64,000 nucleotides of DNA from Pseudoalteromonas arabiensis. GTDB taxonomy: Bacteria; Pseudomonadota; Gammaproteobacteria; Enterobacterales; Alteromonadaceae. The DNA is taken from contig NZ_LRUF01000021.1 in the NCBI RefSeq assembly GCF_001550155.1, positions 124,001 through 188,000 of the forward strand, read 5' to 3'. This document shows, one piece after another, positions 25,486-35,302 of the stretch. The stretch's first letter is position 1; the number at the start of each line of letters is the position of its first letter. Both the position numbers and the translations under genes were made by a program. The notes under the pieces are model-generated. The model saw only the letters and a program-made list of their open reading frames with translations. It had not been told where the DNA came from and did not search any database.

Positions 25486-27384
25486 ATGACAGCATTACCC
25501 GTTATTGTTGGTATGGGTGGTATTAATGCCGCTGGCCGCACTTCTTTTCATCAAGGTTATCGTCGTATCGTGTTAGACAGCTTGGACGCTAAAGCCCGCC
25601 AAGAAACATTTTTAGGTTTAGCGACACTCATGAATTTAGTCACGCTGACTGACGGTGTTTTAAAAGATGTAGATGGAAACACTGTTAATGAAGCTGATAT
25701 TGAAGCTCGATTCGGTGAGCAGGTTTTAGCTGGTACGCTTATTCGTAAAATTGAAAAAAATCATTTTGACGTTGACGCCACACCTTGGCAACAAAAAATG
25801 ACGCTAACCGCATCAGATGAGCAGCAAATTGTGTTTGAAACTCGTCGTCGTGATTTACCAACGCCAGTGCCTGCAAGTTGGCAGGTAGAAGATCTCAGCG
25901 ATAAAAAAGTAAAAGTAACAATTAGTGCTGATATTGCAGTCAAACATGACAGCACACGTGATAATCCTATTAAAGCAGCTGGCCAGTTACCAACAGGTTT
26001 TGAACCTGCAAATATGTACAACAGTCGTTATCAACCTAGAGGCCTTCAAGCAACTATTTTTGCCGCAACAGATGCAATTCGCTCAACAGGGCTTGATTGG
26101 CGGCATGTTATGAATAGCGTTGAACCTGATCAAATTGGCACTTATTCAGCCTCTGTTGTTGGACAAGTAGATGACGAAGGGTTAGGTGGTTTAATCCGCT
26201 CACGTCAGCAGGGCGACCGTGTAAGTACTAAGCAATTAGCACTTGGCTTAAATACTATGTCGACTGACTTCATTAACGCGTATGTGACGGGTAATGTCGG
26301 TACAACGTTTACCACATCAGGTGCGTGTGCGACATTTTTATATAACCTACGTGCTGCGGTAAATGATATTCAAGCGGGTCGTACTCGTGTCGCGATTGTG
26401 GCATCGGTTGAGTGTGCAATTACACCTGAAATTGTTGAAGGTTTTGGCAATATGAGTGCGCTTGCTAATGAAGAAGGACTCAAGCGTTTAGATAACACAG
26501 AGGTGGTTGATCACCGCCGTACAAGCCGTCCATTTGGCGAGAACTGTGGCTTCACAATTGGTGAGGGAGCACAGGTTGTTATTTTGATGGATGATGCCCT
26601 TGCTTTAGAACTCGGTGCAGACATTCAAGGTTCCGTTGCTGATGTATTTGTTAATGCAGATGGTATTAAAAAATCAATCACCGCACCAGGTCCTGGTAAT
26701 TATATTACGATGGCTAAATCCGTCGCGCTGGCTAGTAGTATTGTTGGCCAAGAAGCGGTGCAAAAACGTAGCTTTATTTTGGCGCATGGCTCAAGTACGC
26801 CACAAAACCGAGTTACAGAATCACTTATCTATCATAAGGTCGCAGAGACTTTCGCAATAGATAACTGGAAGGTTGCTGCGCCTAAAGCCTATGTTGGCCA
26901 TACGATTGCTCCTGCTAGTGGTGACCAGTTGGCTATGGCATTGGGCGTGTTTAGTCACAATATTATGCCAGGTATCACGACAATTGATAAAGTCGCTGAT
27001 GATGTGTATAGCGATCATTTAGATATCCGCACTGAGCATTACCAGTGTGGTGCAATGGATGTCGCCTTTATTAACTCAAAAGGGTTTGGTGGTAATAATG
27101 CGACAGCGACAGTGCTTTCACCTGCGGTTACATTAAAAATGTTAGCAAAGCGTCATGGTGATGCGGCCATGGCACAATATCAAGACCGTCATACTCAGGT
27201 TGCACAAGCACAAGCTGACTATCAACAACAAGCTGATTTAGGTCATTATGAGCTAATTTACCGTTTTGGTGATGGTTTGATTGATGAAAACGAGATTGTA
27301 ATGAGTGCTGACTCAATGACAATCCCAGGTTTTGATAAATCAATTGCGTTATCAAAATCGAACCCGTATCAGGATATGTTTTAA
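25486..27384 (+). CDS. fabY: FabY-type beta-ketoacyl-ACP synthase
   Basis: A 632-residue ketosynthase, much longer than FabB, FabF or FabH. The start (LPVIVGMGGINAAGRTSFHQGYRRIVLDSLDAKARQET) matches what I know of FabY, the Pseudomonas aeruginosa enzyme that starts fatty acid synthesis by condensing acetyl-CoA with malonyl-ACP. The catalytic residues are visible: Cys281 in TSGACATF, His434 in ILAHGSSTPQ and His472 in YVGHTIAPASGD. If FabY is the main initiator here, FabH may be secondary or absent; that cannot be judged from one window. AAGG precedes the ATG and a terminator follows. Confidence 0.87.
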   Translation: MTALPVIVGMGGINAAGRTSFHQGYRRIVLDSLDAKARQETFLGLATLMNLVTLTDGVLKDVDGNTVNEADIEARFGEQVLAGTLIRKIEKNHFDVDATPWQQKMTLTASDEQQIVFETRRRDLPTPVPASWQVEDLSDKKVKVTISADIAVKHDSTRDNPIKAAGQLPTGFEPANMYNSRYQPRGLQATIFAATDAIRSTGLDWRHVMNSVEPDQIGTYSASVVGQVDDEGLGGLIRSRQQGDRVSTKQLALGLNTMSTDFINAYVTGNVGTTFTTSGACATFLYNLRAAVNDIQAGRTRVAIVASVECAITPEIVEGFGNMSALANEEGLKRLDNTEVVDHRRTSRPFGENCGFTIGEGAQVVILMDDALALELGADIQGSVADVFVNADGIKKSITAPGPGNYITMAKSVALASSIVGQEAVQKRSFILAHGSSTPQNRVTESLIYHKVAETFAIDNWKVAAPKAYVGHTIAPASGDQLAMALGVFSHNIMPGITTIDKVADDVYSDHLDIRTEHYQCGAMDVAFINSKGFGGNNATATVLSPAVTLKMLAKRHGDAAMAQYQDRHTQVAQAQADYQQQADLGHYELIYRFGDGLIDENEIVMSADSMTIPGFDKSIALSKSNPYQDMF

Positions 27385-27417
27385 GATCAAGACATGTTTA
27401 AGCACATTCTTGACAGC

Positions 27418-27442
27418 AAGGCGCTTCTATAGCGCCTTTTTT
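27418..27442. terminator. Intrinsic terminator after fabY
   Basis: AAGGCGC (27418-27424) pairs with GCGCCTT (27432-27438) and is followed by TTTT, 33 bases after the fabY stop. It also faces the convergent MgtC-like gene. Confidence 0.85.
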
Positions 27443-27443
27443 C

Positions 27444-27860
27444 TTATTTAAAGCGTTTAACATATCGTAAGGTTACAAAATTGATCAACGCCATTAAAAA
27501 AGCTATTTCATAGCGGCTAAACGCAACGGCAATGCCAATTAAACCCATGTTCCAAATACTGGCTGCAGTAGCCGTACCATAGGTTGAATTTTTATTCTTT
27601 AGAATTGCGCCACCACCAATAAAGCCTATACCGGTGATAATTCCTTCAAGTACTTTTGATTCAGCCTCTGAGCTTGTTAAAACTGACATGCCAACTAATG
27701 CATAGCCACAGGATGCCACTGCAACCAGTGGAAAAGTTCTTAAGCCAGCTCCGTTACTGGTCTTTTCTCGATCAAAGGCCATAGGTAAGGCAAGTAAATA
27801 GGCAATACCTAGGTGAATTAAATTATCAATGACTTCTTGCCAGTCTAAATTAAAGTCCAT
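27444..27860 (-). CDS. MgtC/SapB family membrane protein (second copy)
   Basis: A 138-residue polytopic protein with LGIAYLLALPMAFDREKTSNGAGLRTFPLVAVASCGYALVG and GIITGIGFIGGGAILKNKNSTYGTATAASIWNMGLIGIA, both MgtC/SapB hallmarks. It lacks a C-terminal soluble domain and is more divergent than the copy at 22055, for example LPMAFDRE replaces the GMERQ region. It is monocistronic and convergent with fabY. Function is not established for this short form. Confidence 0.85.
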   Translation of the reverse strand: MDFNLDWQEVIDNLIHLGIAYLLALPMAFDREKTSNGAGLRTFPLVAVASCGYALVGMSVLTSSEAESKVLEGIITGIGFIGGGAILKNKNSTYGTATAASIWNMGLIGIAVAFSRYEIAFLMALINFVTLRYVKRFK

Positions 27861-28045
27861 TTATCAATTCCTTAAATATACACTCTGTTTACATAGCAAG
27901 TTTAATACCTAGTCAATATTTATAGAAAAATAAGGTAATTAGGACATCTAGCCGAGTTTTAGCGGATCTTAATTGCTATAATTTTGCGAATTTTACCCAG
28001 TAACGTGTCAAATTTTCAGACTGAGTTTATTTGTACACCGTCATG

Positions 28046-28079
28046 CACTTTTAAAAGTGTTTAATATGTAGGCTATAAT
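28046..28079 (+). promoter_or_regulatory. Promoter and palindrome upstream of the BCCT transporter
   Basis: A consensus -10 (TATAAT, 28074-28079) has a weak -35 (TTAAAA, 28051-28056) 17 bp upstream. The perfect palindrome CACTTTTAAAAGTG (28046-28059) covers that -35 and could be an operator. The -10 touches the predicted TTG start, which complicates the start assignment. Confidence 0.4.
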
Positions 28080-29573
28080 TTGAAACATTCAATCACCATG
28101 CTAGAAAAAACAGCACTGACTATTTGTATTTTTATCGCACTCATTGCTGCGGCACAGCCTGAGCTGATGACGTTACATATACAGCCTATGGTTCAAGACG
28201 TCCTCTGCGTTCTAGGAAGTGGCTTTTTCCTGTTCGTGAACTTCTTATTATTTGCCGTTATCATTCTTTCATTTAGCCCCTTGGGGGGCCGAAAAATAGG
28301 CGGTGAGCATGCAAAAATTGAATATTCCAACTTTGGCTGGTTTGCCATGTTATTCGCAGCCGGAATGGGGTCAGGGCTGATCTTTTGGGGAGTTGCAGAG
28401 CCTGCAATGCATTTTATGAACCCTCCTTTAAAGCAAAGTCTATACCCTGACAGGTTAGCAAGTAGCCTTGCATTAACCCTTGTTAATTGGGGAGCTCATG
28501 CTTGGGCCTTGTATGCCGTTTTTGGCTTAGTGCTAGGTGGGTTGACGCAATACAGTGGTAACTCTGGAGATATATGTGCACCTGTTATGAGTGCGTTCGG
28601 AAATAAACTTAGCCTGCATAAAAAACGAGCAATGGCTTTTGCGATTAAACTAATTGCTGTTTTTGCTGTGTTCTTCGGCGTTGTTGGAACAATAGCAAAC
28701 TCAACGTTACTTATTAGTAAGGGCGTTGAGGTTGAACTGGGTATTACATCACCTTTATTGATAGGCACAGTAATCGTAAGTGTATTATTTGTTATTTATA
28801 CTTTATCAGCGAGGCTAGGCCTCAGAAGAGGGGTGCAATCGTTAAGTATCTTTAATGTCCTTTTAGCATTTTCATTATTGATTTGGCTGTTATTTATCGT
28901 GCCTGTCGCACCTATTGTGAAGATTGCACTAGATGGAACTGGTTATTATTTACAATTACTAGCTACAGGAACATGGCAGTTTGATAGTCAATTAAACACA
29001 TCCACTTGGGCAACGCACTGGACATATAACTATTATTTTTGGTGGTTAGCTTGGGGGCCATTTGTAGGCGTATTTCTAGCCAACATTAGTCAAGGTAGAA
29101 AGGTATGGCAATTTATTTTGGCGGTTGTCGGTATTCCTACATGTGTCACGATTATATGGTTTTCTGTATTCTCTGGTGCTGCAATTGAGTGGGACAAACT
29201 AAACCAAGCCGGCATTTTATCAGCGATTAAGTATGACTACACTCAAGGGCTGTTTGTATTTTTTAATCAGTTAGGCTGGCAAGGAGGCGTTTTGATATGG
29301 AGTAGCTTGTTATTGCTTTTGGTGTTTGTTGCGACCTCGGCGGACTCCGCTATTTTAGTGATTAGGCAGCTTGTTCAAAATCAGTTTAAAAATGAGAGCA
29401 CACTATATGCATGGTGTTTGGCGTTATTTATGTGCAGTTTTGCATTGCTTTTACAACAAGATGAGCCTTTAAATCGAAGTATAGCGATTTTAGGGGCTTT
29501 GCCATTTTTAGCTGTATTTATTTTGCAATTAGCAGGGTTTTTAAAAGAGTTTGTTCGTGACTTGTGTGCATAA
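28080..29573 (+). CDS. BCCT-family betaine/choline/carnitine transporter
   Basis: A 497-residue inner-membrane transporter with about 12 helices. Family motifs: FGWFAMLFAAGMGSGLIFWGVAEP (glycine-rich helix with Trp) and the signature WWLAWGPFVGVFLANISQGR. BCCT carriers import betaine-type compounds with sodium or protons, mostly for osmotic balance in marine bacteria; the exact substrate is not readable. Start is uncertain: TTG 28080 has an AGG at useful spacing, but a TATAAT box abuts it, so ATG 28098 may be the real start. No enzyme of betaine metabolism is adjacent. Confidence 0.88.
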   Translation: MKHSITMLEKTALTICIFIALIAAAQPELMTLHIQPMVQDVLCVLGSGFFLFVNFLLFAVIILSFSPLGGRKIGGEHAKIEYSNFGWFAMLFAAGMGSGLIFWGVAEPAMHFMNPPLKQSLYPDRLASSLALTLVNWGAHAWALYAVFGLVLGGLTQYSGNSGDICAPVMSAFGNKLSLHKKRAMAFAIKLIAVFAVFFGVVGTIANSTLLISKGVEVELGITSPLLIGTVIVSVLFVIYTLSARLGLRRGVQSLSIFNVLLAFSLLIWLLFIVPVAPIVKIALDGTGYYLQLLATGTWQFDSQLNTSTWATHWTYNYYFWWLAWGPFVGVFLANISQGRKVWQFILAVVGIPTCVTIIWFSVFSGAAIEWDKLNQAGILSAIKYDYTQGLFVFFNQLGWQGGVLIWSSLLLLLVFVATSADSAILVIRQLVQNQFKNESTLYAWCLALFMCSFALLLQQDEPLNRSIAILGALPFLAVFILQLAGFLKEFVRDLCA

Positions 29574-29629
29574 TTTGAACATTTTTTTACAGTAAAATAT
29601 AAGCAGAGCAATATACTTAAAGCATCATT

Positions 29630-29989
29630 ATGAGTGAGAAGAAAAGGATGTCTAAACTTATTACATTAATTTTAGCCATCGTAGTGCTTAGCGGCTGTAC
29701 AGCGATCGGCTTTGTTGCGGATGGTGTTGCAGGTAGAAATAATCAAGCACAATCGGCAAGTGCTTATTCCGAGGTTAGGTCAAATCATCGCGTGAACTAT
29801 GGTTTAACAATGACTATGTTAGGCTATGAAATAGATAAGGCGATTATAGGGGCACTTGAAAAAGGAAGTAAAGATAAAAAAGTTAAACTTGAATGTCGCA
29901 AAATAAGTCGAGTTGTGGAAGAGTACGTGGAGCTAACGGTAACACCTAAAGTCCAATCTATTGAAAGGGAGAGCCGTAATAATGGTTAG
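29630..29989 (+). CDS. Small lipoprotein, first of a tandem pair
   Basis: A 119-residue protein with a lipoprotein signal (LITLILAIVVLSGC, lipobox LSGC). Ile-Gly-Phe-Val-Ala-Asp-Gly-Val after the Cys, EIDKAI, and LECRKISR-VVEEY near the end are shared in order with the next gene, so they are tandem paralogues from a duplication. Family not recognised. A second possible ATG lies at 29648. The 3' end overlaps the next gene by 8 bases. Confidence 0.7.
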   Translation: MSEKKRMSKLITLILAIVVLSGCTAIGFVADGVAGRNNQAQSASAYSEVRSNHRVNYGLTMTMLGYEIDKAIIGALEKGSKDKKVKLECRKISRVVEEYVELTVTPKVQSIERESRNNG

Positions 29990-30302
29990 TCGAATAACAT
30001 ACATAGTTCTGATTGTGTTAATTTTTCAACTCACAGGTTGCACCCTTGCAGGGGTAATATTGGATGGTCAAGCTAATAATTCTCGCTCAAACGGTACTAA
30101 AAATACGGCCGGTTCAGGTGTGTTTGTTAAAGATTCAGAGGCAAAATCTTTTGGAGAACTTGGCGAGCAAATAGATAAATCAATTATAAATTTTATTATT
30201 GATACTGCAGAGAAAAAGCCTAAGCTAAAATGCAGACAAATAACAAGGACTATTAAAGAGTGTGAGGAAATTGAATCCCCACACTCACCAAAGAGCAATT
30301 AA
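29982..30302 (+). CDS. Small lipoprotein, second of a tandem pair
   Basis: Starting at the ATG at 29982, which has GGGAGA upstream, the 106-residue protein has a lipoprotein signal (IVLIVLIFQLTGC) and then LAGVILDGQANN, GEQIDKSI, and LKCRQITRTIKEC. These parallel the preceding gene's AIGFVADGVAGRNN, YEIDKAI and LECRKISRVVEE. The paired copies overlap by 8 bases and are probably translated together. Unknown role. Its stop codon overlaps that of the convergent esterase gene by three bases. Confidence 0.7.
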   Translation: MVSRITYIVLIVLIFQLTGCTLAGVILDGQANNSRSNGTKNTAGSGVFVKDSEAKSFGELGEQIDKSIINFIIDTAEKKPKLKCRQITRTIKECEEIESPHSPKSN

Positions 30303-31135
30303 AGATATTGCTTATGGAACACTAAGTGCTCATCGATAAAGCTACTAATAAAAAAGTAACTGTGATCATAGCCTGCGTGCATATTTATCTCAGCGGGGTA
30401 ATCTCTTTCATTCACTACTGCAAATAAGTTTTCTGTTTTAAGCTGCTCTGTTAAAAAGTTATCAGCTTCGCCTTGATCAACGCGTATTGGAAGGTAATTA
30501 TCAGCTTCTGCCTGCTTCATTAGTTCACAGGTATCGTATTTAAGCCAACTGCTTTTGTTACTACCTAAATAGTTAGTAAACGCCTTTTCACCCCATGGGC
30601 AGTTAACAGGGTTTACGATTGGGCTAAAGGCACTGGCACTCACATATTGCTCAGGGTTTCTAAGGGCAATCATCAATGCGCCGTGACCACCCATTGAGTG
30701 ACCTGCAATGGCTTTTTTATCACTGACGGGGAAGTGCGCCTCAATAAGTGCTGGTAACTCAGAAACAACATAATCGTACATATTGTAATGCACGTTATAA
30801 GGGGCCTCTGTAGCGTTCACATAAAAACCTGCGCCTTGGCCAAAGTCGTAGTTTTCATCATCAGGCACATTATCACCACGAGGGCTCGTATCTGGTGCAA
30901 CGATTGCAATACCTAGCTCAGCCGCTTTTTTGAAGGCACCTGCTTTTTGCATAAAGTTTTCATCAGTACAGGTTAAACCTGATAACCAATACATGACGGG
31001 TACTTTGTTAGTTTCACTGGCACCAGGCGGTAAAAATATTGCAAAACGCATAGCACAATGGGTACTGCTTGCTTGGTGTGTGTATTGTTTATGCCAGCCA
31101 CCGCTGACTTTTGTTGAGCTTATGTTTTCTAGCAT
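30299..31135 (-). CDS. fghA: S-formylglutathione hydrolase
   Basis: Hydrolyses S-formylglutathione to formate and glutathione, the last step of glutathione-dependent formaldehyde detoxification. The frame extends to 31174, but the ATG at 31135 has a GGATGTGG site upstream and yields the typical LENISSTKVSGGWHKQYTH start (278 residues). The esterase D family residues are visible: GHSMGGHGAL with the nucleophile Ser, DQGEADNFL with Asp, and HAGYDHSYFF with His. It lies downstream of frmA on the same strand after a 55-base gap, so the two form an operon. Confidence 0.94.
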   Translation of the reverse strand: MLENISSTKVSGGWHKQYTHQASSTHCAMRFAIFLPPGASETNKVPVMYWLSGLTCTDENFMQKAGAFKKAAELGIAIVAPDTSPRGDNVPDDENYDFGQGAGFYVNATEAPYNVHYNMYDYVVSELPALIEAHFPVSDKKAIAGHSMGGHGALMIALRNPEQYVSASAFSPIVNPVNCPWGEKAFTNYLGSNKSSWLKYDTCELMKQAEADNYLPIRVDQGEADNFLTEQLKTENLFAVVNERDYPAEINMHAGYDHSYFFISSFIDEHLVFHKQYL

Positions 31136-31190
31136 AACCACATCCTTGAAACGAAGACGCTTGAGGTTAACCAAGCGTCAGGTTTATAGA

Positions 31191-32321
<1,131 letters not shown>

Positions 32322-32422
32322 TTATAGTTGTTGGAAGTAAGTAATAAACCTAGTCTATTTTATTTATTTCACAATGAATGATAATCTCAGTTTTATTAAA
32401 ACACTTTTACAATATGGTAATA

Positions 32423-33304
32423 ATGAATCGTTGGCATGGAATCGATGAGTTTTTAGCGGTAGCAGAAACGGGTAGTTTTACTAGGGCAAGTAAAATGCTC
32501 GGTATGTCGGTAGCACACGTGAGTCGGTATGTAAGTCAATTAGAGGAGCGTTTAAATACACAGCTGTTGACGAGAACGACCCGCAAAGTTGTGTTAACCA
32601 AAGAAGGTGAAATATTTGCTCACCAAACAAAACAGCTTCAGCATGCAATGGATGATGCAACGGCACTGCTTGCTGAGCAGCAATTGACACCTAAAGGCAC
32701 TATAAAGCTCACTGCTCCTGTAATGTATGGAGAAAGCTATATTATGCCTGCGGTGCATTCGTTTATGCAAAAGCACCCTGATATTGAAGTGATCAGCCAT
32801 TTAAGTAATGAGCAAGTGAATCTACTCGAAGAGGGGTATGATCTCGCTATTCGGCTTGGTCATTTAAAAGATTCATCACTAAAAGCAAGGCGCATTAATC
32901 AGCGCAGGCTAGTTATTTGCTGTAGCCCTGAATATATAAACAACTATGGGCAACCACACAGTGTGAGTGAGTTACATCATCATCATTGTTTAATTGGTAA
33001 TAACAGCTATTGGCGGGTAAAAGAACAAAACCAAGATAAACACATAAAAGTAGCAGGGCGCTTACAATGTAACAGTGGTTGGGCATTGGTCGATGCTGCA
33101 ATTAAAGGGTTAGGTATTGTGCAACTGCCAGACTATTATGTAAATGAGCACTTAAATACGGGGAACCTCGTTGCTGTGTTATCGAATGTTGCGCCTGCAC
33201 CTGAAGGTGTATGGGGGGTGTATCCACCAAGACAGTTTATTGCAACGAATGTAAAAGCATTACTTGATCATCTTGTTGAGAGTGTTCAAGTATCGGATTT
33301 ATAA
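32423..33304 (+). CDS. LysR-family transcriptional regulator, divergent to frmA
   Basis: About 293 residues from the ATG at 32423 (the frame is open from 32378, but MNRWHGIDEFLAVAETGSFTRASKMLG is the standard LysR start). The N-terminal winged helix contains FTRASKMLGMSVAHVSRYVSQLEERLNTQLLTRTTRKVVLT. The rest is a periplasmic-binding-protein-like effector domain. It is divergent from frmA with about 110 bases between, the common arrangement for a LysR activator and its target, so it is the likely formaldehyde or glutathione-adduct responsive regulator; this is inferred from position. Confidence 0.9.
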   Translation: MNRWHGIDEFLAVAETGSFTRASKMLGMSVAHVSRYVSQLEERLNTQLLTRTTRKVVLTKEGEIFAHQTKQLQHAMDDATALLAEQQLTPKGTIKLTAPVMYGESYIMPAVHSFMQKHPDIEVISHLSNEQVNLLEEGYDLAIRLGHLKDSSLKARRINQRRLVICCSPEYINNYGQPHSVSELHHHHCLIGNNSYWRVKEQNQDKHIKVAGRLQCNSGWALVDAAIKGLGIVQLPDYYVNEHLNTGNLVAVLSNVAPAPEGVWGVYPPRQFIATNVKALLDHLVESVQVSDL

Positions 33305-33335
33305 TTATTTTTTACAATTTCTCGCATCCCATCAT

Positions 33336-33371
33336 GGCTAAATATATGCTAACATGAGCGCATATTTAGCC
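33336..33371. repeat. Inverted repeat upstream of lolC
   Basis: GGCTAAATAT (33336-33345) pairs with ATATTTAGCC (33362-33371) over a 16-base loop, in the 89-base gap between the LysR gene and lolC. Could be a weak terminator or an operator. Confidence 0.4.
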
Positions 33372-33393
33372 CATGGATTACCCATAAATTATT

Positions 33394-34611
33394 ATGTTTC
33401 AACCTGTTAGCCTTTTTATAGGGCTGAGATATAGTCGCTCTTCAAAGGGTAATGCCTTTATCTCATTTATTTCATTTTTTTCTATTGCAGGCATCGCTAT
33501 TGGCCTGATGGCTCTTTTTACCGTTAGCTCGGTAATGAATGGTTTCGAGAATAATCTAAAAACCAATATGCTAGGGCTAATTCCTCATATTGAAGTCGAA
33601 GGGGATTCGCATTCAAAAGAGGCAATGGCGACCCTTAAAACTCAGCTAACAAACTCTCAAGATGTAAAACAAGTCAACCTATACCGTCATGGTGAAGCCA
33701 TTTTACAAACAAATAAAGACTTACATGGTGTGTTGTTACAAGGGCTTTATGATGATGGAAACTCACTTTATCAGATTAAAGATAAAATTGTCGTGGGTGA
33801 TTGGTCATTGGTGATGGATAAACAGTACCATATTGCTATAAGTCGTTATTTAAGTCGCAAGCTGGGTATCTCCATTGGTGATAAAGTACGAGTTATTATG
33901 CCAAATGCAAGCGCGTATACCCCCTTGGGCAGGGTGCCAAGTCAACGCTTATTTACGGTCGCAGCTTTATACGAAACGCAATCTGAAATAGATACCTCTT
34001 TAGCCTTCACCAGTGGTTACTCATTACAACGAGTTTTAAAAATAGCATCATCAGCAGCACCTAATTTAAGTGTATCCTTGTATGAGCCTTTTGCTGTTGA
34101 GGATGTTTTACAATCACACGGTCAGATGTTAGCTGGGTTTAAGTATTCAGATTGGCGAGACACGCAAGGAACCCTTTTTGCCGCTGTTGCAATGGAAAAA
34201 AGAATCATGTCAATGCTATTGGGACTGATTGTTTTAGTTGCCGTATTTAATATTGTCTCAGCGTTGACCATGATGGTGAGCGAAAAGCAAAGTGAAGTCG
34301 CAATTTTACAAACACTCGGTTTAACGCCCAAGCAAGTACAACATGTATTTATGATACAAGGCTTGTATAACGGTTTTATCGGTACCAGTATCGGTGCTTT
34401 ACTTGGGGTGTTGTTAAGTAGCAATATCAATGAGTTATTGAATATGTTAGGCATCAATTTATTAGCCGGTGTAAGCTTACCCGTTAAATTTGATGTTATG
34501 AGTTTGAGCCTAATTGCCGCAGGGAGTATTGCGATGAGCTTTTTAGCCACTTTGTATCCTGCCCGAAAAGCTGCAAAAGTGAATCCAGCAGAGGTATTAC
34601 GTTATGAGTGA
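33394..34611 (+). CDS. lolC: Lipoprotein-releasing ABC transporter permease LolC
   Basis: LolC and LolE form the inner-membrane part of LolCDE, which extracts outer-membrane lipoproteins and hands them to LolA. This 405-residue protein has the typical four transmembrane segments, with one near residues 20-45 (FISFFSIAGIAIGLMALFTVSSVMNGF), a large periplasmic domain, and three C-terminal helices ending in YPARKAAKVNPAEVLRYE. It overlaps lolD by 8 bases. lolC, lolD and lolE are in canonical order. Essential in most Gram-negatives. Confidence 0.95.
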   Translation: MFQPVSLFIGLRYSRSSKGNAFISFISFFSIAGIAIGLMALFTVSSVMNGFENNLKTNMLGLIPHIEVEGDSHSKEAMATLKTQLTNSQDVKQVNLYRHGEAILQTNKDLHGVLLQGLYDDGNSLYQIKDKIVVGDWSLVMDKQYHIAISRYLSRKLGISIGDKVRVIMPNASAYTPLGRVPSQRLFTVAALYETQSEIDTSLAFTSGYSLQRVLKIASSAAPNLSVSLYEPFAVEDVLQSHGQMLAGFKYSDWRDTQGTLFAAVAMEKRIMSMLLGLIVLVAVFNIVSALTMMVSEKQSEVAILQTLGLTPKQVQHVFMIQGLYNGFIGTSIGALLGVLLSSNINELLNMLGINLLAGVSLPVKFDVMSLSLIAAGSIAMSFLATLYPARKAAKVNPAEVLRYE

Positions 34612-35302
34612 TTTAGTCATCAATTGTCAGCAGCTGAACAAAGTTTATCAAGATGGCGATAACCAAGTCGAGGTATTAAAAGGGGTTGAGCTGGCGCTTA
34701 AACAGGGTGAAATGTTGGCCATTGTTGGCAGCTCTGGCTCTGGTAAAAGTACTTTATTGCACATTTTAGGAACCCTCGATAATGCAACAAACGGCACAGT
34801 CGAAATTAAAGGAAAGCAAGTTGGAAAGCTAAACCGTAAACAACAAGCTAACTTTCGCAACGAAAATCTTGGCTTTATTTACCAATTCCATCATTTGCTA
34901 ATGGAATTCACTGCGATTGAAAATGTTGCTATGCCATTGCTTATAAAAGGCTTAAGTGCAGTTGAAGCGAACAAAAAAGCATTAATTATGCTTGATAAAG
35001 TAGGCCTTTCTCACCGCAGTGAACATAAACCTTCAGCGTTATCAGGCGGTGAGCGTCAACGTGTTGCCATTGCAAGAGCCTTAGTTACTGAGCCTGCTTT
35101 GGTACTTGCTGATGAACCAACGGGTAACTTAGACAAACAAAATGCAATTAAGATTTACGACTTAATTAAAGAGTTAAATAGCAGTCTCAAAACAAGCTTT
35201 GTCGTGGTAACTCATGATTTAGAGCTTGCAGATAAACTCGGAAAAATTGCTTATTTAGATGATGGTAAGCTTGCAATTAAAGAGTCTCATTATGTTGCTT
35301 AG
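34604..35302 (+). CDS. lolD: Lipoprotein-releasing ABC transporter ATPase LolD
   Basis: The ATPase of LolCDE, 232 residues. Walker A GSSGSGKST, a Q-loop in FIYQFHHLLMEFTAIENV, signature LSGGERQR, Walker B LVLADEPTGNLD and the switch His in VVVTHDLELA are all present. The gene overlaps both neighbours (8 bases with lolC, 11 with lolE), so it is translationally coupled. Confidence 0.97.
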   Translation: MSDLVINCQQLNKVYQDGDNQVEVLKGVELALKQGEMLAIVGSSGSGKSTLLHILGTLDNATNGTVEIKGKQVGKLNRKQQANFRNENLGFIYQFHHLLMEFTAIENVAMPLLIKGLSAVEANKKALIMLDKVGLSHRSEHKPSALSGGERQRVAIARALVTEPALVLADEPTGNLDKQNAIKIYDLIKELNSSLKTSFVVVTHDLELADKLGKIAYLDDGKLAIKESHYVA

